Positions 41,810 through 51,784 of a stretch of 64,000 bases of DNA are shown here, one piece after another (position 1 is the first letter of the stretch; the number at the start of each line of letters is the position of its first letter). A model generated the notes under the pieces. The model was given only the letters and a program-made list of their open reading frames with translations. It had not been told where the DNA came from and did not search any database. Both the position numbers and the translations under genes were made by a program. Location: contig NC_133481.1 of NCBI RefSeq assembly GCF_025370935.1, forward strand, positions 20,004,868 to 20,068,867, in the 5' to 3' direction. The stretch is from Choristoneura fumiferana. Taxonomy: Eukaryota; Arthropoda; Insecta; Lepidoptera; Tortricidae.

Positions 41810-42303
41810 TTATCCGATAGTTTCGGTTTCTGTTACGTATATTGGCTTTTTAAGTACGTGTAAAAGTAAAATACAAATAGGAATAAATAAAAATACAATA
41901 AAATTTACAAAAAAACAACTTAAACCTATTCTTGCAAACTAAGGCTTAAACTAAACACCTACTCATATAATTGTGTAATTTTTTATTGTATTTTTATTTC
42001 TTTTCTTTTGTACAATACAGTTTACTTTCTAATAGGAATATAGACTTTGAAACGAGCGTGTTTGTACATCACCATTTATTCGTTTATTCACAATTTTTAT
42101 CACCAGGATGTTCGTGTACAATTTTAACTTATGGAAATCACAATTATCACACAATTCATATATTATTCGTTCGGTCATAACATCAGTTCATTTCGCCATG
42201 TTTAAAACGCGCCGGGCGCTGTACTTGTCGGCGCGGGCGGCCGGTGGGGTTGTTCCCTACAAAGCCCACAGATGGCGCTACGGGTACTGTTGCTAGTGTT
42301 ACA
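41810..42303 (-). repeat. 3' LTR of minus-strand Gypsy, copy A
   Basis: Starts at TGTAACACTAGC (T at 42303) immediately after a purine tract GGAGGGGGAGGA (42315-42304). The body contains AATAAACGAATAAATGG. The inner end is not certain. The pol frame reads into it. Confidence 0.55.
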
Positions 42304-43330
42304 TCCTCCCCCTCCAAGCTACATGACCGTCCCGTATGTGGCTTGGCCCTAGCAGTATTCACCTTTGGTGGACGTCCCCGAGGTCGTCGAGACTGAATAG
42401 GTAAGGCATTTTCGCCGTGTCTGCTAACAAAAGGAGTTAAAAATGACGTATGTAACGTCCCTACACTAACACCACTATCCACATGTGACACCTCGAACGT
42501 TGTCGGCAAGACCTGTTTCTTAATAGAGTATGGCCCATCCCGTTTAGGCATACATTTCTTTGTAATACCCTCACTGGCGTTGCTTAAGGATGAATTTATT
42601 ACCATCGCCTATTTTGTATTCGGGTGCCGGACGAAGCTTTTCGTCAGCGAACCTTTTCGCTTTGTCTTGAGCAACTTCTACCCTCTCGCGAATAAGGCTC
42701 ATTTTATCAATAAAATCTCTCAAAAAGGGCGTGCATTGAGGAACAAAATTTTCTTTGTCTAAAACAGACCTTATATCTGTCTGACTCTCGAAAGGGGTTC
42801 TCATCTCCCTACAAAACATCAAGTACGACGGAGTGCAACCAGTGGAAGAACAAACTGCGCTATTCAACGCGAATCTAATCTGAGGCAAGTACATAGGCCA
42901 CGATGTATGTTCGTGCTTGACTAGAATCGACAACTGAGTTTTTATATCTCTGTTTTTTCGTTCTACGGGATTGGCTTGTGGATGAAACAAAGGAGTGAGA
43001 TTCTGTTGGATTCCAAGCACAAACATACATTGTTGCATAGCTGCAGCAACTAGTTGAACGCCGTTATCTGAAATAATACGACGAGGAAACCCATACCTGA
43101 GAAAATATTGGTTGATCAGGATTAGTGCACACGTTTCAGCAGATGCATCGAGGAGAGGGTACAGCTCTACCCACCGGGTAGCAGCATCTTCTATTACAAT
43201 TACAAGGAACCAAGTTTCACCTTTGTCACCTTTCGGTAGAGGACCGAATAAATCAACGGAGAGAACCTCACCTCGCTGCTGTAAGACGGGAGTTCGCAGA
43301 AGGCCAGCCGGTTTCTGGTTCTGGTCCGAC
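42183..43330 (-). pseudogene. Ty3/Gypsy integrase fragment (minus), copy A
   Basis: From about 43330: [33 protein letters not shown] (first Asp), RRIISDNGVQLV (second Asp), FHPQANPVERKNRDIKTQ (Glu). The frame ends FILKQRQ at 42571 and continues in another frame (42605) as EGITKKCMPKRDGPYSIKK and a C-terminal tail. The same frameshift exists in copy B, so it predates the duplication. RT, RNase H and gag are missing; the 5' edge is joined head to head to a different Gypsy. Confidence 0.82.
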
Positions 43331-43534
43331 CACTAAGAACCGCTACAGCCCAGGCGGTTACCAAGGCACTAAAGGAATGCATAGTAATGAGATACGGATG
43401 CCCGCAAACCCTACTGAGTGACAACGCAAGACAATATACTGGCAAGATCTTCACAGAAGCACTAAAAAGTTATGGCATAGAACACCGGCTAACAGCACCC
43501 TACCACTCCACAATGCAATGCGACAGAGAGAACA
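43327..43534 (+). pseudogene. Ty3/Gypsy integrase fragment (plus), copy A, cut by gap
   Basis: From [19 protein letters not shown] through [16 protein letters not shown] (second catalytic Asp) to HRLTAPY; a one-base insertion after TAPY shifts the frame, then the gap begins. A family different from the minus-strand Gypsy. Confidence 0.78.
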
Positions 43535-43634
43535 NNNNNNNNNNNNNNNNNNNNNNNNNNNNNNNNNNNNNNNNNNNNNNNNNNNNNNNNNNNNNNNNNN
43601 NNNNNNNNNNNNNNNNNNNNNNNNNNNNNNNNNN
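43535..43634. other. Assembly gap, 100 N
   Basis: Exactly 100 N, the usual placeholder for a gap of unknown size. It separates copy A from copy B. Confidence 0.99.
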
Positions 43635-43679
43635 AGTCTGGGGCGTGTACGTCCTCAAGTAAGCTCCGCGAGTGACTGC

Positions 43680-44120
43680 CTACAAAACGGGCCCACGGGT
43701 CAAAGCACTAGCTGCTGAGTCGACCCATATTCCGGTGCACACGTAGCGGAATATGAGCTGACTCTGCGTAAGGCCACCACTGTGTCCCTCCCTACACGTG
43801 TTTTTGATCATGTGGTCCTTGAAATATTTCCTCGGGAAAACCATTACTGGCGGTAAAGCATTGCCGCTCGCTGAAATTACGCAGCAAGTGGTAACCAAAG
43901 TCCCCCTTTCGCCGCTCGTAACTTTTCCTATGGATTTCCGTCCTATGGGAGCTATAACTTTTTGGGGCTTTTAAACCGTGGTGGTTGATGTCTCGTCGAG
44001 ATTGAAAATTCTGTTCCCATCTGCAAAAGCAGGGTTTCTCTTGGTGAGGTTCTCTAAGTTATCAAAAAACAGTTTTTCTCCTTTAATTTCCATAAAGCTC
44101 TCTTCTCTATTCAAATAAAC
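43680..44120 (-). pseudogene. pogo/Tigger-like transposase fragment 1, copy B
   Basis: Equivalent of 27962-28400, with the same stop after the FNLDET motif and the same loss of the remaining catalytic residues, so the damage predates duplication. Confidence 0.78.
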
Positions 44121-44914
44121 ATATTTACTTCTTCAGTAATCATTAACAAACATTTTAATAATAGTCCGCTCTCCGGACTGCATAATTTCGTACCTACTTG
44201 ATACCGCGATGAAACGCACAATGTTTTCCCATAAAACTGATGCTGAGTCCGAATTTGATAATCTCCCACGGCGGAACTTGCCGAAAGTACCAAAAAAATA
44301 GTCACTTCCGGTGCGAAAAAAGGGGCGGTGCGAAAAGCGAAATATGTCAGTATTTTTTTGCCGGAAGTGCTTGGCAGACGCTCTCAAAGGACCCCTAAAT
44401 ATACCCATCTGATACCAGCATGAAACCAATTCCAGTCGGTAGGTATGAACCTTAGTTTCCGGAATATATAAGTCTGCCAAGCCTGTTTCTGCCGAAACAC
44501 CTTGACATACGAGATTATGTGAGCAACAGGCTTTCCTTCATATCTCCAAACTCGCAGTTATTTGCGAGATTTATGACTCTTTGGAAGTAGGTATTCTTCG
44601 AGCCTACAATTATTCTGAGTAATTGTGAAAGAATTCATTCCGAAGAATTACTAGGCTTTTTCTGGGCGTGAAGTAATTCTCGTACTTGTCCAATAACGAA
44701 GAACATGTTTCCTTTTCTTTATCACAATTAAAGGTATTGAAAGTTCTAATACCTGCCTCACCAATGCAATTTAGTAATATACTTATTTTTCTTTTTTCGG
44801 AGGAATTTGAAGTTCTCGGCTAGGTTTCCTTTGAAATCCATTCCTTTTAGGGAGCCCACCCCACACCTGACACCATGTTTATGTTGTTATTTTAAACTGC
44901 ACGTTCATTACAAT
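44121..44914. other. Decayed repeat sequence, shared with copy A
   Basis: No gene recognised except the Gypsy leader/gag-start remnant at 44794-44880 (see copy A 29080-29165). Confidence 0.4.
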
Positions 44915-45335
44915 GAGGGCTATCGCGAATGAATTCGCCGCTAGAGGCGCTAGTGTAGCGTGAGGTCTCCGAAATGTCAAATCTCATAGTTTTTGGGTGA
45001 GCTACGCGGGTTTATTTAGAATTAGAATAATTTTGTGAATATTTTGCAATATCTGTAATTAATTATGGCAAATATGCGTTCCGGGGCAATGAATGTCTGT
45101 GTTTTGAGACAGTTTTGTCTTTCGGAAACCTTTGTCCTCCCTTTTTTCCGAACAAAACGGGGACTATGCAACACTGAGGCATGCTCGATATTTATATGGT
45201 ACGGTTTTAAGGTGTATTAAATATGATTTTAATCTAAACTTTGTTTCCACGCCCGTAATAACAGACTTGCAAAACCATACTTAAAAACCTCACGCAACAG
45301 TGCGCCATCTAGTGAGACAAAAAACGATAGCCCTC
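44915..45335. mobile_element. GAGGGC-type MITE, copy 2
   Basis: 421 bp, GAGGGCTATCGCG ... CGATAGCCCTC. Copy A (29188-29213) is uninterrupted at TTTCAATTACATGA. With element ends at GAGGGC/GCCCTC the target duplication is AT in a CAATTA site. It contains about 68 bp absent from copy 1, beginning TTCCGGGGCAATGAATG. Confidence 0.85.
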
Positions 45336-46440
45336 ATTACATGATAATCTGATCTGTCTACCACAAGTGTCAAATCCAAAAAGGGAGGGAAACACATTAT
45401 GACAGGTGACAGCTGTCTGAGCTGTCATAAAGGTACTTAAACAGTGCACCCTTGGGAATATCATGATCCTCCAGGAGCTGCTCCAGGCCTACCAGGAGGG
45501 ACAGGACCCCGTCCCGATTATCCTGAGACGGCTGGCCGTTCTGTATGAACAGAGCGACCAGCCCGCTGAGGATAATCCCCCTGGGAGGCCACACACACCG
45601 GACGTGACACCGTAGTGAGGCCGCAAGGCCTGCACGCCCCAGCGACCCGGCCATATTTGTGGCCGGCGTATGAAGCCGCTGAAAGGGGCAACAACCCCGA
45701 CACAGCATCCCCGCCCCCCTGCTCCGCAGAGGGCCGAGATGATACCTTGATTGATTGAATATCATGACGGGCGGTAGTGCATTCCCTAAAGCACTATCTT
45801 TGTAACAAGTAGTTGTTAACGTGCGTCGTTCTGCGCTTGTGACCTTTGAAACGTGTCTTTGTCCTTTGGCTGCTAGCACTTTAGCACTTTTTTACACTGT
45901 CATGTTATTCGTTTCATCTAGGTTAAAAACTGGTTCCATAACCAAAGACTGCTTGCCGAGACATAACATTTTAACCAACATTGTGGCGGTTGAAAGATGT
46001 CGCTCGACTCAAGCTGCAGCCCTCGGGAGTTCGCAATGATAATCTGTTATCTCTCTTTCTAAGATTATATAGATATTCGATACCTGCTAGTTTAGTTTCA
46101 TGCCACTTTTTTGTTATTCAACAGTGCTACTTCATAAATCAGATTGCGAACGTCTGTGATATTAAGTCCATAGAACATTTGACTGCACTTAAGATCAACT
46201 ATCTCCTTTTCTTCCGCGTCAGTAAATATCTTATGAACTGCATAATTAGGTGTTAGCCTCACTGGTTTTGCAGGATCAGGGTTTTTTGTACTCTTGACAT
46301 GGTATCGATATAACATTGAATATGGAATAGCAGTGGATTTAGCCGCAGATCTTATTGTTCGGCCATTAGGTATTTATTTATTAGTTTTAAGGCGTTACTG
46401 ATCAGTTCTTCAGTGTGAAGACCGATACTGGTTTTTCGTA
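45336..46440 (-). pseudogene. pogo/Tigger-like transposase 2, copy B
   Basis: Equivalent of 29200-29960, longer because it retains FTDAEEKEIVDLKCSQMFYG and other short stretches lost in copy A. It is interrupted at 45467-45756 by an R1-like tail. An in-frame stop after the LDET motif is shared with copy A. Confidence 0.76.
45467..45756 (+). mobile_element. 5'-truncated non-LTR tail (R1-like), 290 bp
   Basis: GC-rich insertion flanked by GAATATCATGA (45456-45466 and 45757-45767); copy A has the single site. The plus strand is open for about 48 codons (LQELLQAYQEGQDPVPIILR, then RLAVLYEQSD) ending at TAG, then about 140 bp of 3' UTR and a TTGATTGATT tail. Short TTGA tails are seen in some R1-clade elements; the clade is an inference from the tail only. 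Confidence 0.6.
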
Positions 46441-46948
46441 CCCGATTGTGAGGCATTGTTACCTACGAAGAAGTACAAAACCATTTTAATTTCACGCTAT
46501 TTATGTAATTTCCACTAGGGTTACACTGGATCACAGTCCACTGTGACCCAAATGAAAATTATTCACTGTGACCGATAGACCGTTACGACAGAAAGAAAAT
46601 AACTACTTATACCCAAGCCAAAAATACATTACCCACAACGGATTTAACAAATGTGGCGTTATCTGGTAAAAGGTACCTTGTTGTCGGTTCTAGTTTCCGA
46701 GATAATCGCGCTTGAAGTAAAATGTCGAAAAAAAACATTTTTTATTTTTTTACTCTATATTAATAAGCAGGGTCTAAATTTTAATTTGACAGAGACACAA
46801 GTTTTTAAATCGATTTTTTATGAGTTAAAACATCCCTTAAAGTTTAGTAAGAAAGGTACCTTATTGTCGGTGCCGCTCTTGAATGCTTTCTGTGCGCTCG
46901 GTATCGGTTTGGAAGACGTGTCGGACGTCGGTACTTTGTCGGCGCGTC

Positions 46949-47060
46949 ATCATCATCATCATCATCCTAGCCTATACGTCCCACTGCTGGGCACAGGCCT
47001 CCTCTCAGAATGAGAGAGCTTGGGCATTAGTTCCCACAAGGGCTTATTGCGGTGCTTGTC
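46949..47060 (-). repeat. SINE fragment with (CAT)n tail
   Basis: CATCATCATCATCATCAT then CCTAGCCTATACGTCCCACT and GGGCACAGGCCTCCTCTCAG; the 3' third of the lepidopteran SINE seen complete at 47330-47640. Confidence 0.75.
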
Positions 47061-47155
47061 GGCGCGTAAAAAACGTCAAGAATCATCATAAAATGCGTTT
47101 AATTAGAGTAAGGTAAATCATCAATAACTGGCCACCCTTAAGCGGTAGCCAGTTA

Positions 47156-47810
47156 GGCCCTTATTACACTAGCGATTTGCGGGCGAGTTGAAAGCGAGGT
47201 GAGCGCGCAGCGAGTTCGCTTCGAGCGCGTAACGATTTCACCGCGAGCATGAAACGATATCGCCGCGAGCGCGCAACGATGTCGCTGCGAGTTCGCTGCG
47301 TTAGCGCCGAAGACGCCCTATTAATTATACATCATCATCATCCCAGCCTATATACGTCCCACTGCTGGGCACAGGCCTCCTCTCAGAACAAGAGGGCTTG
47401 GGTCATAGTTCCCACGCGGGCCCAGTGCGGATTGGGAACTTCGCACGCACCATTGAATCGCTTCGCAGGTTTGTGCAGGTTTCCTCACGATGTTTTCCTT
47501 CACCGCAAAGCTCGTGGTAAATTTCAAATGTAATTCCGCACATAAATTTCGAAAAACTCATAGGTGCGAGCCGGGGTTCGAACCCACGACCCTCTGCTTG
47601 AGAGGCGATAGGTCAAACCACTAGGCCACCACGGCGTTATTTATTATACGAAAGTCTACAATATGCCGTTTTTGGCGCTAAAGCAGCGAACTCGCCATGC
47701 GCTCGCAGCAGCGACGTCGTTGCGCGCTTGCGGCGAAATCGTTATACGCTCGCAGCGCCTCGCTTGCCTCGCTTTCAACTCTCCCGCGAATCGCTAGTGT
47801 GATAAGGCCC
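47156..47810. mobile_element. Harbinger-like MITE with TTA duplication, SINE inside
   Basis: Flanked by TTA (47153-47155 and 47811-47813). Inverted ends GGCCCTTATTACACTAGCG and GGGCCTTATCACACTAGCG, extending to GAGTTGAAAGCGAGG. Interior rich in GCGAGCGCGCAACGAT-type repeats in both directions. A 3-bp TTA duplication is characteristic of PIF/Harbinger; the superfamily call is inference. The SINE at 47330-47640 sits in its middle. Confidence 0.75.
47330..47640 (-). repeat. Full-length tRNA-derived SINE
   Basis: Minus-strand head: CGCCGTGGTGGCCTAGTGG (A box) and GGGTTCGAACCCC (B box), a body containing GAGGAGGCCTGTGCCCAGC and a tail of GATGATGATG. A hallmark lepidopteran SINE. Confidence 0.85.
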
Positions 47811-47836
47811 TTATTGACGATTTACGCCAATTTGTC

Positions 47837-48112
47837 TTTTTTTATTCGACTGGATGGCAAACGAGCAAGTGGGTCACCTGATGGTAACAGATTACCACCG
47901 CCCTTAGACACCTGTAACACCAGGGGGATTGCAGATGCGTTGCCAACCTAGAGGCCTAAGATGGGATACCTCAAATGCCAGTAATTTCACCGGCTGTCTT
48001 ACTCTCCACGCCGAAACACAACAATGCAAGCACTGCTATTCACGGCAGGATTAGCGAGCAAGATGGTGGTAGCAATCCGGGCGGACCTTGCACAAGGTCC
48101 TACCACCTGCTG
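47837..48112 (-). repeat. LINE-tail/SINE-like retroposon, third copy
   Basis: T run, ATTCGACTGGATGGCAAACG ... CAAGGTCCTACCACCTGCTG. Inserted in the right half of the GGTACC element. Confidence 0.75.
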
Positions 48113-49098
48113 CTCTTTAGAGGTTGATTTATAGTAATAATAATAAGGATTAATAGTTACAACTACAAATCAAAAGCATTTTTTTAGATCTTATTCTTAA
48201 CTATGTCACTAAACTTTTTACGTCCGACAATAAGGTACCTTTTCAAATACGTTAATCATTTAGTGTGTTGAGACAAAATTATAGGTTTTTGGTAAGAGTT
48301 TTAATACTACAGTGTTCTTAAATTAAGACTATTAAAATTAATCGTAAGTTATTAGTCGTTTCCAAATGATATCACTTCATAATCACTAAATATTTTACCA
48401 CCGACGATAAGGTACCTTTTAGAAAATATATAGTGATTGTACCAACTTTTTACTAAACTTTACCTTGAATTTTGAGACTGAGAAAACTAGTTTTTTAAGA
48501 TTTGTTGAGTTAATTTGGTCTCATTTAGCTATGTTTTAGCGTACTAAATATAAAAGTTTGTTGATTTTGACTGTTTAATTACATTTGTAAACACAAAGTT
48601 ATTTTGTTAAAGTATTTTTTATATATAATAAACAACGTTAATTCAAAACGGAGTAGTTCTTATTTAGTGTCCAATTACGCATAATATTTTTTCCTTCGAT
48701 GAAATCCAATGAAAATATACTATAAATAGAAAGAAATGTAAAAAATCCATCAACCTTTTTTTTTTACTTTATGCACTTTGGCAAGGTAAACTATAGGAAA
48801 CCGTTGTCCAATTACAAAATTGTTCTTGAAACCTGAAAGCCCGTACAATCTACTCCTCAAATAGCATGTCATCTATGTAACTTCCAACAATAACATACTT
48901 TTATTGGGTGTATAAGTTTGAGTTCAATTTTCTCATAATCACCTTTTCTGGCTTCTGAGCTTCAACATTTTTTTAAAAAATATCTATTAAACCTACATGC
49001 ATGTTTCTTACATGGTTCGATAGCTAAATGCATGTAGATTATGGGGATATCAATAACTCAATACCGACAACAAGGTACCTTTTCCCAGATAACGCCAC

Positions 49099-49456
49099 AA
49101 ATAACAAGTTCAAAACTAGTCACTTTCTCGTGACCTACAGCGACATCTGGAATGCAGTGTCGGAACTAAGGAGTTGATATATATAAACATAATCATCTAC
49201 CCTGTACTGTGCTATACGTACACAGGTTTCAGATCTGTCAGTAAATAAGTTTGAAATAACATTTCATTGACTTTCCTTCGTTTTTCAACTGTTTGTGAGT
49301 AATGAGAACTATAATTAAATGCTATAAAAGTTGAAAATCGTATGAAGTTAGTTCAATGAAATGTTATAGCAAAACTATAGATCTGTCCACATGCAAATAT
49401 GTTCCAGCACAATAAATAAATTTTATTATTATCATTAATAAAACAACGGTTAATGT
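49099..49456. other. Non-coding, shared with copy A
   Basis: Matches copy A 30183-30530. Ends with AACGGTTAATGT (49445-49456), left duplication of the Penelope-like insertion. Confidence 0.5.
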
Positions 49457-50317
49457 AATTTATTGAATCAGGCGTTACTTTGCGGAGGTCCATATCAATG
49501 AACTAAAATAATTTCCTTGCTCACCCGCGACCTTACGATAGCTAAGCTTATGCAAAATATGCGTGTTCATGCAGTTCCTCCACCTCCACACTGTAAGAAC
49601 ACACACAAATCACACAAACCCATCTATCACCACCACCACACTACACTGACGCGTTTCGAACTCAAACAGAGCTCATCCTCAGAGTGACACAACCGTACAC
49701 CATGCTACCAGTTGTTAGACTAACGAACCACAACCACCGTTTTAACTTGTCACTGTAACTCCCCAAGTACCCACATACGTTTTATGAAACAAAACAAAAC
49801 TACCCACAAATTATTAATAAAAATTTTAACCGTCCTTCAAAACTACCTTGATTTTTATTTATTTACTGTCTAGGCGTGTTTTATTAACTACCATTGCTGA
49901 AATTAGATCCAAGCCCGTAGCAAGGGAGATGAAACTAAATTTACCTGCTCATTAATAATAGACCCCATACTGTTGTATCTAATTATCTCCATGCATTCTA
50001 AAACATCGAGACGAAACCCCTTGCCACAATAATGTAACACTTCATACGAATCGGAGTCCGATAGAGAATGATTTAGTTCCAACAAATGTTTGGCAAAATT
50101 CGACTTATCAGGATGCTCATTCCTATATGCCGAAACATGCTCTTTAAATCTAGCATTAAAACTGCGTCCTGTCTGACCAACATATACTTTACTGCAGTCA
50201 TTACAAGTGAGCTTGTATACACCCGATCTAGTTCCTTTATCTACCTTCTCTTTGTGGTTACAAAGTTTAGAGTACAAAGAATTAATAACGAACGGACGAA
50301 CGAGAAACGAACGAACG
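49457..50317 (-). mobile_element. Penelope-like element, 5'-truncated
   Basis: Flanked by AACGGTTAATGT (49445-49456 and 50318-50329); copy A carries one site only. The minus strand starts within (ACGA)n, then the ORF, then a 3' region with TTTGAGTTCGAAACGCGTC and GGAGGAACTGCATGAACACG. The RT is missing, as expected for 5' truncation. Confidence 0.82.
49903..50277 (-). CDS. GIY-YIG endonuclease domain of the Penelope-like element
   Basis: 125 codons. GVYKLTCNDCSKVYVGQTGR is the GIY-YIG core (GVY...YVG) with the catalytic-region Arg, followed by FNARFKEHVSAYRNE and SNFAKHLLELNHS, including the conserved His region, and a Cys pair (CNDC) characteristic of Penelope endonucleases. The frame is open at its 5' end and is only the C-terminal domain. 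In the intact element this nuclease nicks the target to prime reverse transcription. Confidence 0.85.
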   Translation of the reverse strand: MYSKLCNHKEKVDKGTRSGVYKLTCNDCSKVYVGQTGRSFNARFKEHVSAYRNEHPDKSNFAKHLLELNHSLSDSDSYEVLHYCGKGFRLDVLECMEIIRYNSMGSIINEQVNLVSSPLLRAWI

Positions 50318-50322
50318 AACGG

Positions 50323-51418
50323 TTAATGTCTTCTTCTTTTATTTGCGTACATTAACGCCATCGTTTGCGTGCTGTCCTCCACATCAACATCTTTTGCAGT
50401 GCCACACAAAACTTTATTTATATCGCGGCACCAATTACATAAAAAAAATATTAACGACGTTTCAAATAGACATTCCACAATACCTTTTTTATGTTCCTCA
50501 CATGTAATAAAACCAGTGTCTAGGCGTGCATATAATACTAGTTTTATATAGTTCCTTATATTTGGTATAGACGGGTCTTCTTTCAATATATAATTAATTA
50601 TATCTTGTATTTGCGAAAAACATGATATTAATTCCTCGCGTGGATAAAATAGATATTTTTTTTTTTTTATTAAATTCTCTTAACTTAATGTATGTGTTGT
50701 CAGTGCTGCCACTACAACTTAAACTTTTCTTGCAAAAACTGCATTTTTTTAACTGCCTTACGTACGTACTCTAGAGCTGCACTTATTCGTGGATCCCTTC
50801 TTTTAACAGCTAAGTCGACAATGATTTCTTCATTTAGAACGTGATTTAAATTAAGTTCTACAGAAGATTGGCAAGTAGAGTTGCTTCTATTAAAAAACAT
50901 TTTTTTTAATGATTTAAACAAAAAACACGAATCTTCTTCACAATTGGAACCAACAGAATAAGTACTACTTAGATTGTTTATTAATAAAGACGCGAACGCT
51001 GCTTCGAAGCCTGCGCAACTGGGCTTATTATTCCTGTACCCGTGGCTTCGTACGCTACCAAAAAAATGTTCTAATGGATCTTGATTCAAGTGCCGACACC
51101 AAATAGATTTAATATTAAAATCATTATATAGTTTATCCCTTAGGTATTCCATGTTCTCTATAGTACGTAACCAGTTCTGGATCGAAGGAACATTACATGC
51201 TTTCCCGTCAGAAGTCACAAATTGCATGGAATTTAATATAGGTTTTGCTTGTCTCCACACGTCTTTGTGAGGTGAATTAGATTTCAGTGCTTGGAGTAGG
51301 GGTTTTCCACTTCTGTTCCTTGAATTTTTGTACCTGCCATTCATTGAATCAAATAAATTATCAATCAAAAGTATAAGCTCAGCTGTATGCTTGCATTCCT
51401 GGGATAACTCCTTAATCT
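50323..51418 (-). pseudogene. P-element-type transposase, C-terminal part, copy B
   Basis: Begins after an acceptor (TTCTAATTGCAG at 51419) with QIKELSQECKHTAELILLID and FDSMNGRYKNSRNRSG, then the RHLNQDPLEHFFGSVRSHG signature, and ends KRRRH before TAA at 50337. More complete than copy A at its N-terminal side; a poly-A frameshift near 50655 and one near 50750 remain. Upstream exons with THAP and catalytic residues are absent. Confidence 0.82.
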
Positions 51419-51784
51419 GCAATTAGAACATATAAAATGTCTATTAACGTCATCAATTTGCAATAAGGTGAGCTTGCTTCAAAACCTTATACGAGCCCCA
51501 ATGCAAAAGAGTTCGTCTAGTCAAGAGTTCGTCTAGTCATACATTTTGAAGACTATCTAAATAAAATATCATAAGTTTCTATCAAGATCAAAAGCATTTT
51601 TAAAACATAACATTCTGTCAGTTTGGGTTTCAACAACTCCAGAAGAATGTGAAGATTACTACTATGCTACTATGCCGCTGAGAATTGGGATTGTTCGAAA
51701 TGAAAAGCCCGTGAGTCATCGTTTGTTGCCCTTGCAGTCGAGATCGTATTACGTACTCCTGTAAGCTTACAACGTTTGACTACC

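Larger units (their letters stand above)
27901..43534 (+). repeat. Large composite repeat, copy A
   Basis: Begins AGTCTGGGGCGTGTACGTCC and is collinear with 43635-63506 (copy B) over all shared segments: 27901-32236 and 39652-43534 against 43635-52030 and 52031-63390 once insertions are removed. Spot comparison of shared stretches shows roughly one difference per hundred bases plus small deletions. Copy A uniquely carries the hAT-like/Copia insertion and several small losses (for example the splice donor of the Merlin-like exon). It ends at the assembly gap. Confidence 0.9.
46653..49098. mobile_element. Unclassified DNA transposon with inverted GGTACC repeats
   Basis: Ends are 36-bp inverted repeats with one mismatch: GTGGCGTTATCTGG, T or G, then AAAAGGTACCTTGTTGTCGGT. 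Flanking AAAT at 46649-46652 and 49099-49102; copy A (about 30170-30185) has the uninterrupted TTAACAAATAACAAG. The 19-bp motif AAAGGTACCTTRTTGTCGG occurs five times: direct at 46672 and 46855, inverted at 48234, 48411 and 49074 (positions of GGTACC). Such subterminal copies are typical of transposase-binding sites. No transposase gene; later insertions fill the middle. The 4-bp AAAT duplication can also be read as AA with TGTGGCG ends, because the flanks extend the palindrome. Confidence 0.82.

Noticed and set aside
42108..42296. Plus-strand 62-codon frame, also at 61957-62145
   Set aside because: Lies in the Gypsy LTR; its conservation between copies only reflects the duplication.
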